The notes: generated from the sequence alone by a model not told the origin. A stretch of DNA of 64,000 nt from CAZQRP01 sp964596125 (GCA_964596125.1 CAZQRP010000004.1:132849-196848); one strand, 5' to 3'; counted from the stretch's first letter, positions 25,313 to 33,863 are shown. A program made the numbers and translations.

Positions 25313-26371
25313 CTACCTTCTCCTCTCACTACCTGTACTGACCTGGTGGGCATTATACCAGGCCGGTCCCATCACGCTGGGCGACGGGCCTTCTCGCAGA
25401 CTATACCCTGCCTGACGCAGGAGTTCCTGGCACCGGCCTATCGACATTCCGCGGCTTTTTTCCGTTTCCCTGTTCTCATCACGCGGATTCGTGCCCATCT
25501 CAGCCCACAGCAGGTTAGCTCCTGCCAGTATTGACGGGGTATTAGGCTCATGAGTGCAGTGCGCTACGACAGTATCGCCCATCACTAATCTGGTAACAGC
25601 CACCGTACGTGCCAGATACCAGTGCGTCACCTCACCGAAGTGCGCCAGCGCCGTTCCGGGCACACCCACTCTATGCGCTGCGCCGCTAAAAGCTACCCCG
25701 AGTTCCCGCCCCCGAAACATGAGCTCTACCTGTTGCTCAATGCTGTGCTCCGGACCGAGAGGCTCCACACAGAAATTCAATGCCAGTCCGGCACCACGTG
25801 CCGCCTCGATAGTCGCCAGCCGTTTTTCGACCGGAAGGAATGTATCTTCCCCTTCTTTAAGCCGCACCGCATGATAAACGGCATAAAAGCCGGTTTCGAC
25901 CAGGGCCCGGGCCTCATCATTGCCAAAGTCAGGGATATTGGCGACCAGCGGCATCTCAGGCGATAAGGCTTTACGTACAGCATAGCCAATATCGATAAAT
26001 TTATCGAACTTATAGTTACAGGTGGTCATCAAGTAGACAGCATTGGCCTCTTGTCTCTCACATTCCAGTGCTGCTTCTACTACCGTTTCTTTCTGATACT
26101 CTGTAACTTCACGTACAACACCATTTTGAGCGGAAAAAGCACAGAACTTACAGTTACCGGGGCATGGGGCAAAGTCGAGTCCAATCTGTGCACAAACATC
26201 TCCATAACCATCGAAATGCCGTCGGGACATGGTATTTGCCACCGCGCAAAGCGCGTACATCTCCGGCGATTGCAGATCAATGTGCATCAGCCTTACTGCC
26301 TCGTCATGCGTGATGGGTTCATCCTTAAGAGCTTTGTCCAGAATCCTTTCACATTCTCCGTCTAACTTCAT
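25313..26371 (-). CDS. Radical SAM enzyme, BioB/HydE/PylB-like
   Basis: A 352-aa radical SAM protein of the biotin-synthase-like barrel type. The cluster motif is CPGNCKFCAF. The order of later segments (YLMTTCNYKF, VANIPDFGN, HRVGVPGTAL) fits the barrel strands. HEPNTPSILAGANLLWAEMG near the end resembles the closing stretch of BioB and HydE. It is not obviously BioB, because no biotin genes are near. The ATG used has AAGGAG upstream; an earlier in-frame ATG lies inside the membrane-subunit gene. Only four bases separate it from that gene, so it is cotranscribed with the molybdoenzyme complex and may mature it. The reaction is unknown. Confidence 0.85.
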   Translation of the reverse strand: MKLDGECERILDKALKDEPITHDEAVRLMHIDLQSPEMYALCAVANTMSRRHFDGYGDVCAQIGLDFAPCPGNCKFCAFSAQNGVVREVTEYQKETVVEAALECERQEANAVYLMTTCNYKFDKFIDIGYAVRKALSPEMPLVANIPDFGNDEARALVETGFYAVYHAVRLKEGEDTFLPVEKRLATIEAARGAGLALNFCVEPLGPEHSIEQQVELMFRGRELGVAFSGAAHRVGVPGTALAHFGEVTHWYLARTVAVTRLVMGDTVVAHCTHEPNTPSILAGANLLWAEMGTNPRDENRETEKSRGMSIGRCQELLRQAGYSLREGPSPSVMGPAWYNAHQVSTGSERRR

Positions 26372-26375
26372 AGTC

Positions 26376-27308
26376 CTACTCCTTCCAGGCATGCAAGAAT
26401 GGCTCATCCTCGTCCGGCAGCCATGAAAAGAACCTCTCTTCACCGGGCAGCATTGTCCGGTCATCGGTGTAGACAACCAGGAATCGAAGAATCAAACCAC
26501 CAATCAGCACGCACAACGGTGCTAGTATCAGGGTAATATCAATGCCTATAGTATAGAGTACCAGGGGACAAATCAGGCCAAGTACCACCACACCACCCCA
26601 GAACGGCAGTACTCTGCTACCGTTCAGCCAGGTCGCTGCCGCTCGAGCAGCAAATACTGTCGTTGAAGTACGCATAGTCAAGACATAAACGATGAGGATA
26701 ATCCCTTCCAGTAGAAGCAAACCGATATCGGAAGCGCGTAAGAAGCTTTCAATAGTGGCTAATCCGGTCCCGCTGCCTCCGATAGGCCAGAAATGTATCA
26801 GCAGGGCTTGTGCAGCAATGCCCGTTGAGAGTCCCGATACCAGAAACAGGACTGGGAGAGCCGGTCCGTTCCAAAAAGGCCGGGCGTTCATAGTGCCGAG
26901 AAACACTCCGGTATAAATAGCCACACCCAACCCTAGTACCAGACAAATATACCCCAATGTTAATCGCAGCCATTCCATGCCATACCAGGGTAAAAAGTAC
27001 AACCAGAAGGAGCCATACACAATGCCAAACACAATGAACAGGCTAAGCATCCATGCTCCTACTGTCAGTATTGCTTTCTCTTTTGAAAAGACTCGCCAGA
27101 ACTGATATGGACGGCCCAACTCGAAAATGAGCAGCCCGGAACCCAGACCAATGAATAAAGCTGCTATGAAGTTACCCACTACGAAGATATCTCCCACGCC
27201 AAAAAACAGGTCTGCTGCTGTCGATACAACCATCATACCGCCCCCAAGCCCCCCCAAGAACAGGTAACTTGCTATCGGCCAGCCCCAATAATGTTCATTT
27301 TTCATCAT
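26376..27308 (-). CDS. nrfD: NrfD/PsrC-type membrane subunit
   Basis: A polytopic membrane protein of 310 aa with about eight or nine hydrophobic helices. The N-terminal HYWGWPIASYLFLGGLGGGM is the quinone-site region typical of the NrfD/PsrC family. It anchors a molybdoenzyme complex to the membrane and exchanges electrons with the quinone pool. The ATG overlaps the stop of the Fe-S subunit (ATGA), and GGAGG lies just upstream, possibly serving the second ATG. Catalytic, Fe-S and membrane genes follow each other with overlaps, which is the classic three-subunit order. Confidence 0.9.
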   Translation of the reverse strand: MMKNEHYWGWPIASYLFLGGLGGGMMVVSTAADLFFGVGDIFVVGNFIAALFIGLGSGLLIFELGRPYQFWRVFSKEKAILTVGAWMLSLFIVFGIVYGSFWLYFLPWYGMEWLRLTLGYICLVLGLGVAIYTGVFLGTMNARPFWNGPALPVLFLVSGLSTGIAAQALLIHFWPIGGSGTGLATIESFLRASDIGLLLLEGIILIVYVLTMRTSTTVFAARAAATWLNGSRVLPFWGGVVVLGLICPLVLYTIGIDITLILAPLCVLIGGLILRFLVVYTDDRTMLPGEERFFSWLPDEDEPFLHAWKE

Positions 27309-27862
27309 CGGCCTCCATGGGGCAAAATATAATAAACGCACGGATCGGTGCCCAGTTCGGGCATAAGCTGCGTAGCATTTTCAGTATTGACCAGACGAAA
27401 TACTTCGCTCTTCGGATCGTTAAGGTCTCCAAATATGCGGGCACGTTGATGACAGGTACTCACACAATAGGGCTCCTTACCTTGCTCTATGATATGTGCA
27501 CAGAAGGTGCATTTCTGTACCACGCCCAGCTCCCGGTTAGGTGTTCTTGCGCCATACGGGCAGGACATTACGCACGCCTTACAGCCAATACATTTATCCG
27601 GGTCCACCAGCACAATACCGTCCTCCCGCTGGTACGAAGCGCCAGTAGGACAGCAGCCCACGCAGGGCGGATTCACGCAATGAAAACAGGGGCGAGGTAT
27701 ATGATAATAGCCCAGGGTCGGGTAGGTGCCTAATGGCCCTACGGTGGTGACCAGGTTCCAGAACATACCCACAGGCAGTTCATTACCGATTTGACAGGCA
27801 ACAGTACAGGACTGACAACCTATACAGCGCCTTAGATCATTGACCATTGCCCATCTAGTCAT
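27305..27862 (-). CDS. Four-cluster Fe-S electron-transfer subunit (DmsB/PsrB/NrfC type)
   Basis: A 185-aa ferredoxin-like subunit. Four Cys groups are visible: CIGCQSCTVAC, CFHCVNPPCVGCC, CIGCKACVMSC and CTFCAHIIEQG with a late CVSTC. These would hold four 4Fe-4S clusters forming a wire from the molybdopterin subunit to the membrane subunit. There is no signal peptide, so it faces the cytoplasm. The ATG overlaps the stop of the molybdoenzyme gene (ATGA), with AGAGGA upstream. All expected Cys positions are present. Confidence 0.92.
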   Translation of the reverse strand: MTRWAMVNDLRRCIGCQSCTVACQIGNELPVGMFWNLVTTVGPLGTYPTLGYYHIPRPCFHCVNPPCVGCCPTGASYQREDGIVLVDPDKCIGCKACVMSCPYGARTPNRELGVVQKCTFCAHIIEQGKEPYCVSTCHQRARIFGDLNDPKSEVFRLVNTENATQLMPELGTDPCVYYILPHGGR

Positions 27863-30087
27863 CGTGAATCCTCTTGTTTCACTTTATAGACCTTACACAA
27901 CAGTCCCCGGTTGGCCCAACTTCCGCTCATAGGATCGCAGTATTCCGGCGTACCCGAGGTGAGAACATTGCAGTTGGATTGCCACAGACCATACAGGTCC
28001 GGCTCTTCAGCCTTACGTTCGGGAAACCACCACCCGCGTTCAGTGCATACCGTCCGTGGATGGACAGCCTTGGTCAGTTCGGCAACATGCCTGATTTTAC
28101 CTCGCTGAGTTTCAATACAGACCCAATCGCCATCGCTGATGTCCAGGTCCCTAGCCGTGTCCGGGTGAATTTGCAGTCGTGGTTGATGACGCAGGAAACG
28201 TAACTGTTTTATCTGACGGTGCTCTGAATGATAGAACGGCATAAAACCTGAACCGGCTATTAACGTCAGCGGGTAACGTTTAGCCAGTTCGGGATCAAGG
28301 TCTTCACTCTCGGCAGGACCGATATAGCCAGGCAGCGGGTCATAGCCCAGTTCTTGAAGTGTTTGAGAGTACAGTTCCACCAGTCCCGAAGGAGTAGCAA
28401 AACCGACCCGGCTGTACTTATAGTATTCTCTTGGAGGAAAGTCAAAGCGGACAGACTCCACGAATTCATCATAATTACTCACATTATGTCCCAGTGGTTG
28501 CAGGCGATAATAGTACGCTTCCTCAAGGTCCTGCCATGGCCAGAATTCTCCCTGCCCTAATCTCTCTCCCAGTCCCTTCCAGAACTCGAAATCTGTGCGT
28601 CGCTCGTAGAGAGGCTGCACTGCGCGCTGGGAGGCGATAACGAAATCGCTGCAGCCATAGGTGCTCGTTATAGTTGGGCGTTCCAGCCAGCCGGCAGCAG
28701 GCAGAACATAATCTGCCAGCATAGCGGTCGGCGTCAGCCAGTAATCCATTACAGTTAGCAGTTCCGTCTTCAGTAGGGCGTCATAAACACTCCTGCTATC
28801 AGGATAGGCTGAGAGCGGATTATCTGCCAATACCAGCAACGCACGCGGTCTATACGGTTGTCCTGTTAGCAGTGCCTCAAATACCGAGGGGCCATGCGCC
28901 TCGCACATCCACTCGGCTGGGGGCGCTTTACCCCATACCCGTTTCGTTATCTCCGAGATTTTACTGTAACCGGGCCAGGATACAAGTTTATAGCGGTCAG
29001 AGCCGATCTGCTTGGTATGTTGTTCTTCAGGCAATTGCTCATTGCATTCCATCTCTTCATCAGTAATCATTGTAGGATTCGGCCCGCAGATGAGGTCACT
29101 GCCCGGCGCATCAAGATTACCAGTCACAGCGCGCAGCAATGCACGTGCATGCATCGCCACACCACCCGCCTTTCCAATCTGGTCTACTGCGACACCCCAC
29201 TGAATATTGCCAGGTGTATTGGTGGCATACATGCGGGCACCGGCGCGGATTCTATCCGCGTCTACCCAGGTAATGGGCGCAGCCCACTCAGGGGTATAAG
29301 ATTGCACATGCTCGACCAGTTGCTCCCAACCATAGCAGCAATTTTCGATAAATGCCTGATTGTACAGGCCCTCATTAATAATGACATTAAGCCATGCCAG
29401 CGCTAGCGCAGCGTCGGTGCCAGGCCTCAGCGGTATCCAGAGGTCAGACTTGGCCGCCGATTCCGTCAGTCTGGGGTCAATAACGATAATCTTGGTGCCG
29501 TTCTGGTCACGCATATCGAATAAGCCGCGCATTTCTGGCAGGTAGGACGAGCCGGGATTATGTCCCCACAACACCACGCACTTACTATTCGGCAAATCCA
29601 GATCAAAGGCACACCATCCATATATGGCTGTCTCAATCATAAACGTAGGAATCCAGCATACATGTGAAGTATGAAAAACATTGGGACTACCAAAAAGATT
29701 CATGAAGCGGCGGCGCGCCCAATCATGTGTACGGTGCGTGCCCCCAGCGCTGCATACCGTCTCAGCACCTGACTCCTCACGAAATCGAGCCAGTTTGCCA
29801 GCAATTTCATCCAGCGCCTGCTCCCAGCTAACCTGTCGCCATTTTCCTTCACCACGCCGCCCGTCACGCTTCAGGGGATAGTTTACACGCGCCTGATGGT
29901 TATGGTGCTTGAGAGCAATCTGACCCCGAGCGCACACCCCACCCCGGCTTAAAGGATGGTCCGTATCGCCTTCAATACCAATAATCTCATTACCTTTGAC
30001 ATGAACCAGCATGCCACAGTTCTGATGGCAAAAGAAACAGACCGATTTTCGAATCTGTTCCCTGTTTACGTTCATACCTTGCTCCAT
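27859..30087 (-). CDS. Molybdopterin oxidoreductase catalytic subunit, paralog 3
   Basis: A 742-aa enzyme and the only paralog encoded with its own Fe-S and membrane subunits. CFFCHQNCG gives the first cluster Cys (17, 20, 24), the fourth is in GGVCARG, and HVCWIP gives the metal-ligand Cys. His21 stands where acetylene hydratase has Asp13. The later stretch DYWLTPTAMLADYVLPAAGW matches the other two paralogs. No Tat signal is present, so the complex should face the cytoplasm, unlike periplasmic PsrA or DmsA. The ATG after GGGAGA is used; an ATG four codons on is also possible. The PhnP-like gene ends 10 bases before. Confidence 0.92.
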   Translation of the reverse strand: MEQGMNVNREQIRKSVCFFCHQNCGMLVHVKGNEIIGIEGDTDHPLSRGGVCARGQIALKHHNHQARVNYPLKRDGRRGEGKWRQVSWEQALDEIAGKLARFREESGAETVCSAGGTHRTHDWARRRFMNLFGSPNVFHTSHVCWIPTFMIETAIYGWCAFDLDLPNSKCVVLWGHNPGSSYLPEMRGLFDMRDQNGTKIIVIDPRLTESAAKSDLWIPLRPGTDAALALAWLNVIINEGLYNQAFIENCCYGWEQLVEHVQSYTPEWAAPITWVDADRIRAGARMYATNTPGNIQWGVAVDQIGKAGGVAMHARALLRAVTGNLDAPGSDLICGPNPTMITDEEMECNEQLPEEQHTKQIGSDRYKLVSWPGYSKISEITKRVWGKAPPAEWMCEAHGPSVFEALLTGQPYRPRALLVLADNPLSAYPDSRSVYDALLKTELLTVMDYWLTPTAMLADYVLPAAGWLERPTITSTYGCSDFVIASQRAVQPLYERRTDFEFWKGLGERLGQGEFWPWQDLEEAYYYRLQPLGHNVSNYDEFVESVRFDFPPREYYKYSRVGFATPSGLVELYSQTLQELGYDPLPGYIGPAESEDLDPELAKRYPLTLIAGSGFMPFYHSEHRQIKQLRFLRHQPRLQIHPDTARDLDISDGDWVCIETQRGKIRHVAELTKAVHPRTVCTERGWWFPERKAEEPDLYGLWQSNCNVLTSGTPEYCDPMSGSWANRGLLCKVYKVKQEDSR

Positions 30088-30097
30088 ATCTCTCCCA

Positions 30098-30880
30098 TTA
30101 CAATGCCAGGCGTAAACCGTCATAAGCCAAACGAATATGCTGACCGTAGGGCTCAACAGCCTGTTCAAGTTCCCGGTTTGTTACAGGTTTATCGTAATGC
30201 ATTGCCAGATGTGTCAAATAAAGTTGCTGCACTTTGAGCCCCTGCCCCACCTCTATTGCTTCGTTAAATGAAAGGTGCTGCCCCGGATACCAGTTACGTC
30301 CCCAGAACGTTGCGTCCAGCACCAGGCATTCGACATCCATCAGTCGTTCCCTGGTACTGTCTGGAAGAGTACCGGTATCAGGCAGGTAGGCGATACATTT
30401 GTTACCGTGCTCAATCAGGAAGCCCACCGTACCGGGTGCATGCGCAGCTTCCAATGCAGTCAAACGTACAGTGCCAAGTTCGATTACCTGAGCCGGCTCG
30501 ATCAGCATCACATCGAGGCAGTCAGTCATAAAACCAAAACTTGTCTGTAGTTGTGCCCATGTTTCCTGCGTCATCACTGCCGGCAATGCCCTGGTGCGGT
30601 TTAAGCGGACATAGAATTCCAGGTCGCCCAGTCCGCCGAAGTGGTCATAATGCCAGTGGGTAAGGGCAAAATAGCTTACATTGGAGATACCCTCACGAGA
30701 TAGCTGTGCGCCCAATTCCGGCGGTGCATCGATAAGAATATAATCGCTGTTCACTATAGCAATAGCAGAACGAGTGCGGCGGCAGTTTGAGTCAGTGAGC
30801 GCTTCCTGACAGGCCTTGCATCCACAATAAAATGATGGTACACCACATCCTGCCCCTGTTCCCAGAAATACTAGCTCCAT
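30098..30880 (-). CDS. MBL-fold hydrolase, PhnP-like
   Basis: A 260-aa metallo-beta-lactamase-fold protein. THWHYDHFGG is the metal motif HxHxDH, and later His/Asp residues (AAHAPGT, LPDTGTL, LTHLAMHYD) complete the two-metal site. The N-terminal GTGAGCGVP with CGCKACQEA is the extra zinc site found in PhnP, which cleaves cyclic ribosyl phosphates; PqqB-like proteins are also related. No phosphonate or PQQ genes are near. It starts five bases after the zinc-ribbon gene and ends 10 bases before molybdoenzyme paralog 3, so it is part of that operon. The real substrate is unknown. Confidence 0.85.
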   Translation of the reverse strand: MELVFLGTGAGCGVPSFYCGCKACQEALTDSNCRRTRSAIAIVNSDYILIDAPPELGAQLSREGISNVSYFALTHWHYDHFGGLGDLEFYVRLNRTRALPAVMTQETWAQLQTSFGFMTDCLDVMLIEPAQVIELGTVRLTALEAAHAPGTVGFLIEHGNKCIAYLPDTGTLPDSTRERLMDVECLVLDATFWGRNWYPGQHLSFNEAIEVGQGLKVQQLYLTHLAMHYDKPVTNRELEQAVEPYGQHIRLAYDGLRLAL

Positions 30881-30885
30881 TCAGC

Positions 30886-31149
30886 TTACTTTTCCTCAGA
30901 TGGTTTAGGGGGCGGCGCAGGCGGTGTAGGAGGTGCAGGAGGTCCTTTAGGCGCTGCTGGCGGTGGTGGTTTAGGTGGCGCTCCCGCCGGGCGAGGTGGT
31001 ATCCCCCCAGGTTGACCAGAAGGAGGAGGTTCAGCGAATTTCGTCCCGCAATAAGCACAAACTGTAGCATTTGCCTCATTAACTTCGTAGCACTTAGGGC
31101 ACACTTTCTCGCTTTTATCTTTTTCTGGAAGCACAGGCCTAAAACACAT
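30886..31149 (-). CDS. Zinc-ribbon protein with Pro-rich tail
   Basis: An 87-aa protein. Residues about 17-36 form a zinc ribbon (CPKC, then CAYCG), and the last 45 residues are mostly Pro, Gly and Ala, probably disordered. The ATG has AAAGGA upstream. It is the first gene of the operon that encodes the PhnP-like hydrolase and the membrane-bound molybdoenzyme; its stop lies five bases from the next start. Function is unknown; a protein-interaction role is possible. Confidence 0.7.
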   Translation of the reverse strand: MCFRPVLPEKDKSEKVCPKCYEVNEANATVCAYCGTKFAEPPPSGQPGGIPPRPAGAPPKPPPPAAPKGPPAPPTPPAPPPKPSEEK

Positions 31150-31287
31150 GCTATATCCTTTCTACACTCATTATTTCACAGGTGAACATCCAAATACGCA
31201 GGGCATAAAAACCTGAACACTATAGCTTTATGGCACCCCTGGAAAATGACTGTTTGCTATTCGAAATACACTGAACCTCGATATTGA

Positions 31288-31875
31288 TTATACTTGTTGG
31301 TGAGCTACTATACCTTCACCTAATAACTCATAATAGTCATCGCTACCACTACATCTTTTACAGAGTTCGCCATTATCGGCAGGATGTGTCTCACCACAAC
31401 AAGTGCACCCTATCGGGGCACCTTTTACCTTTTTTAATTGCGTGACCCTGACTCTCTGCCACGAAAGTATATCTCTTTTAATATCCATTAATCGCTTTAC
31501 TACTTCTTCCTTGTCCACATTACCGCTCTTACTATACCATTGATAGACAAGAGGGTATTTTCGTATCTTATCCGAATCAACAAATACCCTTATTCCTTCT
31601 CTTTTCTCTTTCGAGTAAAGGGTTAGAGCCATTTTCCCCCAGTCCTTAATCCTCATCCATCCGTTGCCATAGGTACAGCTCGTCATGAGTTGAATGGCAT
31701 CAGGAATACAAGCTCTTGTCTCCACCACAGCGTCTATATTGTTATGTAGCCCTAATAGCTCCTTCGCCAGGTCAACCATAAAAATTCCAACAACCAGTCC
31801 AGGACTCAGGTAGCCATGAAACTCTGCTCCCCGGTTAAAATACCACTGCACTGTGTGTTCTGATTTCTCCGTCAT
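31288..31875 (-). CDS. FmdE family protein
   Basis: A 195-aa protein of the FmdE family, named after a subunit copurified with molybdenum/tungsten formylmethanofuran dehydrogenase. FHGYLSPGLVVGIFMVD is the N-terminal hallmark, ACIPDAIQLMTSCTYGNG follows, and a C-terminal zinc-finger-like motif (IGCTCCGE, then CKRC) is present. Bacterial members often accompany molybdenum enzymes; they may bind metal or cofactor. The ribosome site is weak. It lies downstream of moeA with a 299-base gap and upstream of the molybdoenzyme operon, all on one strand. The family is clear and the function is not. Confidence 0.88.
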   Translation of the reverse strand: MTEKSEHTVQWYFNRGAEFHGYLSPGLVVGIFMVDLAKELLGLHNNIDAVVETRACIPDAIQLMTSCTYGNGWMRIKDWGKMALTLYSKEKREGIRVFVDSDKIRKYPLVYQWYSKSGNVDKEEVVKRLMDIKRDILSWQRVRVTQLKKVKGAPIGCTCCGETHPADNGELCKRCSGSDDYYELLGEGIVAHQQV

Positions 31876-32174
31876 GCTGTTATTATCTTCTTGATAATTG
31901 GCTTAACCTTTTTGTAACGCCGTCCCCGATCCCACTATCTCAACTATACTGTAACCGCTCTTCATCAGGTAAGTCAAAATTGCTAAATGGCGGCAACCTT
32001 GAAACAAGTCGACAGCCAACACTTTAAATTAGTACAGCCAGCTTTGTCAAACTCACTTAGCATCCGCCCTATCTTTCGCTGGCTTATACTACTTGCCGCC
32101 TTTTTCCCCATCAGCTACGATGTCATTCTTTAAACAAAACAGCATATGTAATGAATAGCTAAATACAACCTGTT

Positions 32175-33443
32175 TTAACGGGCTACGGAGAAACCTCCGA
32201 AAGTTGGCACAAGAATCTGCACTGAAACTACTTCGCCGGTCTTCAAGGTTTCTACGCCCTCCGGAATACAAAGAAGGCAAGCTGAATCAGCTATCGACTG
32301 CAAACGACTTTTACTCTGGTAAGGCATAACTGTATAATTACCTTCCGAGTCATAGGATAATGTAGCACGTTTGAATTCAGCCCATTCTTTATTTCGACTC
32401 TGCACATCCTGAGTTAGCCTGGCTGAAACAGTCTGGAGGACGTGCTTACCCAGACCGGCCATACGCATTAAGCTCGGAAGGGCTAGCTGGAGGAAAGCCA
32501 TCTCGTTGCTGGCAGGACCACCCGGCAGGCAAAATACCGGCTTGCCTTTCAACAGACCAAAGGCTATAGGTTTACCCGGCCCCATGCGGACATGGTGGAA
32601 TAGCTTGTCCCAGCTAAGCTCGTCCAGCGTTCGGACGACAAGGTCACGTTCGCTCCCCCAGGCACCTCCACTTGTAAGAATGGCATCTGCGTCTGGCAGC
32701 CACCTCAACAGCTCCTGCCTTATGACATCCTCATTATCTCCGACTACTGACGTATCGTAGGGTATACCAAAAGCAGCCAACCAGGCCCCTATAGTTACCA
32801 GGTTGCTGGCATAAAGTTGACCAGCTTGAAGACGCCGTCCCGGTGCTACTACTTCATCGCCCACCGCTACAATAGCGACCTTTGGCCTGCGATAAACCTT
32901 TACCTTGCTGATTCCTGCCGCAGCTACGAGTCCCAGGCAGCCGGGCAGAAGTAACTGCCCCTTTTCCACGATTACTGTTCCGGCCTTTATATCCTCAGCG
33001 GCATTAAGCACATTCCTCCCAGCCTCCGCAACAGCGGTGACGTAAACTTCTGATGATGCTTCTTCGCAAAACTCATCGGATACAACAGCATCAGCTCCTG
33101 CAGGTACCGGTGAGCCAGAGCATATCCTCACGGCACAATAAGGCGAGACTATGTCTTTAAACTGAGAACCAGCAAATACTGAACCAATCACCCGGAGTCG
33201 AACAGGCCGCTGCAACGACGCTTGAGCCACGTCTTCAGATCTAACAGCAAAACCATCTTTAAGCGACACATCGCTTGAGGGATTATCCACCCGCGCTATT
33301 AAATCCTCAGCTACTATGCGGCCAACACATAAACTGAGGTCCAGTTCCTCAATCCCAGAAGGGAAAACTTTCGAATGAACCTGGTCTAAAGCGTCCTGAA
33401 ACCCGATGTATTTCTTACCCTCATCTATCTCATACGATTCCAT
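32175..33443 (-). CDS. moeA: Molybdopterin molybdotransferase MoeA
   Basis: A 422-aa enzyme that inserts molybdate (or tungstate) into adenylylated molybdopterin to make active cofactor. The N-terminal domain contains NPSSDVSLKDGFAVRS, the GDEVVAPGRRLQAGQ loop and TSGGAWGSERDLV are the central-domain motifs, and PGKPIAFGLLKGKPVFCLPG is the active-site region. Length is normal. It supplies the many molybdopterin enzymes of this window. The ribosome site is weak (GGGAAG, distant). A good promoter (33484-33512) and a 17-bp operator-like palindrome (33463-33479) precede it, so it is likely regulated. Confidence 0.95.
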   Translation of the reverse strand: MESYEIDEGKKYIGFQDALDQVHSKVFPSGIEELDLSLCVGRIVAEDLIARVDNPSSDVSLKDGFAVRSEDVAQASLQRPVRLRVIGSVFAGSQFKDIVSPYCAVRICSGSPVPAGADAVVSDEFCEEASSEVYVTAVAEAGRNVLNAAEDIKAGTVIVEKGQLLLPGCLGLVAAAGISKVKVYRRPKVAIVAVGDEVVAPGRRLQAGQLYASNLVTIGAWLAAFGIPYDTSVVGDNEDVIRQELLRWLPDADAILTSGGAWGSERDLVVRTLDELSWDKLFHHVRMGPGKPIAFGLLKGKPVFCLPGGPASNEMAFLQLALPSLMRMAGLGKHVLQTVSARLTQDVQSRNKEWAEFKRATLSYDSEGNYTVMPYQSKSRLQSIADSACLLCIPEGVETLKTGEVVSVQILVPTFGGFSVAR

Positions 33444-33462
33444 TTGCGTAGCTATCTTCCCG

Positions 33463-33479
33463 TCTTAAGTGTCTTAAGA
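33463..33479. promoter_or_regulatory. Operator-like palindrome at the moeA start site
   Basis: TCTTAAG-TGT-CTTAAGA has perfect 7-bp arms with a 3-base centre. It lies directly downstream of the predicted -10, over the expected transcription start, and about 20 bases before the moeA ATG. This position is typical for repression. Confidence 0.5.
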
Positions 33480-33483
33480 TTCT

Positions 33484-33512
33484 ATTATACGCTGTGGCAT
33501 AACCTCAATCAA
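33484..33512 (-). promoter_or_regulatory. moeA promoter
   Basis: On the minus strand TTGATT is followed by exactly 17 bases and a perfect TATAAT. The predicted transcript would start near 33477, about 34 bases before the moeA ATG. Confidence 0.55.
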
Positions 33513-33536
33513 AACGATAGGTTGCACTTCTCTCCA

Positions 33537-33683
33537 TTATTTTAATGATGTTAGTGTGTTACCTGTTAGATGACAAGACCTTATTTCTGGTAATACCTTT
33601 TGTCTTTTATCGAACACGTCTTTCACCGCATCTTCATCTATGGTATCTATAAAAATCTTTCCCCGGTAATAAGGTTGATTCAA
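33537..33683 (-). CDS. Possible small protein or gene remnant, 48 codons
   Basis: A short minus-strand frame in the 420-base gap between moeA and the first PAC2 gene. Its translation (RGKIFIDTIDEDAVKDVFDK in the middle) has a natural amino-acid mix, with charged and hydrophobic residues alternating as in a helix. It starts at TTG with no clear ribosome site and stops cleanly. A stop lies just upstream in frame, so it is not the end of a longer open gene. I recognise no family. It may be the leftover of a decayed gene or a real microprotein. Confidence 0.3.
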   Translation of the reverse strand: MNQPYYRGKIFIDTIDEDAVKDVFDKRQKVLPEIRSCHLTGNTLTSLK

Positions 33684-33863
33684 TTGTCCCGACGTGTTAA
33701 TGTTTCATATGGGTGGGAGATACTAAATTCCGGGACATCAAATTGAGGACGACAACCTGTTATACCGTAGGTATGCGCTGTGAGGTATGGAAAATAGATA
33801 AGGCGCTTGCTTACCAACTTGATAGACATGCGGAATGACCCGCCGTAACTAAAGGAGGCTTGG

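Noticed and set aside
15777..30087. Selenocysteine in the molybdoenzymes
   Set aside because: The metal-ligand position is encoded by a Cys codon in all three, and none has an in-frame TGA needing read-through.
30890..31020. GC-rich repetitive tract
   Set aside because: It encodes the Pro-rich tail of the zinc-ribbon protein.
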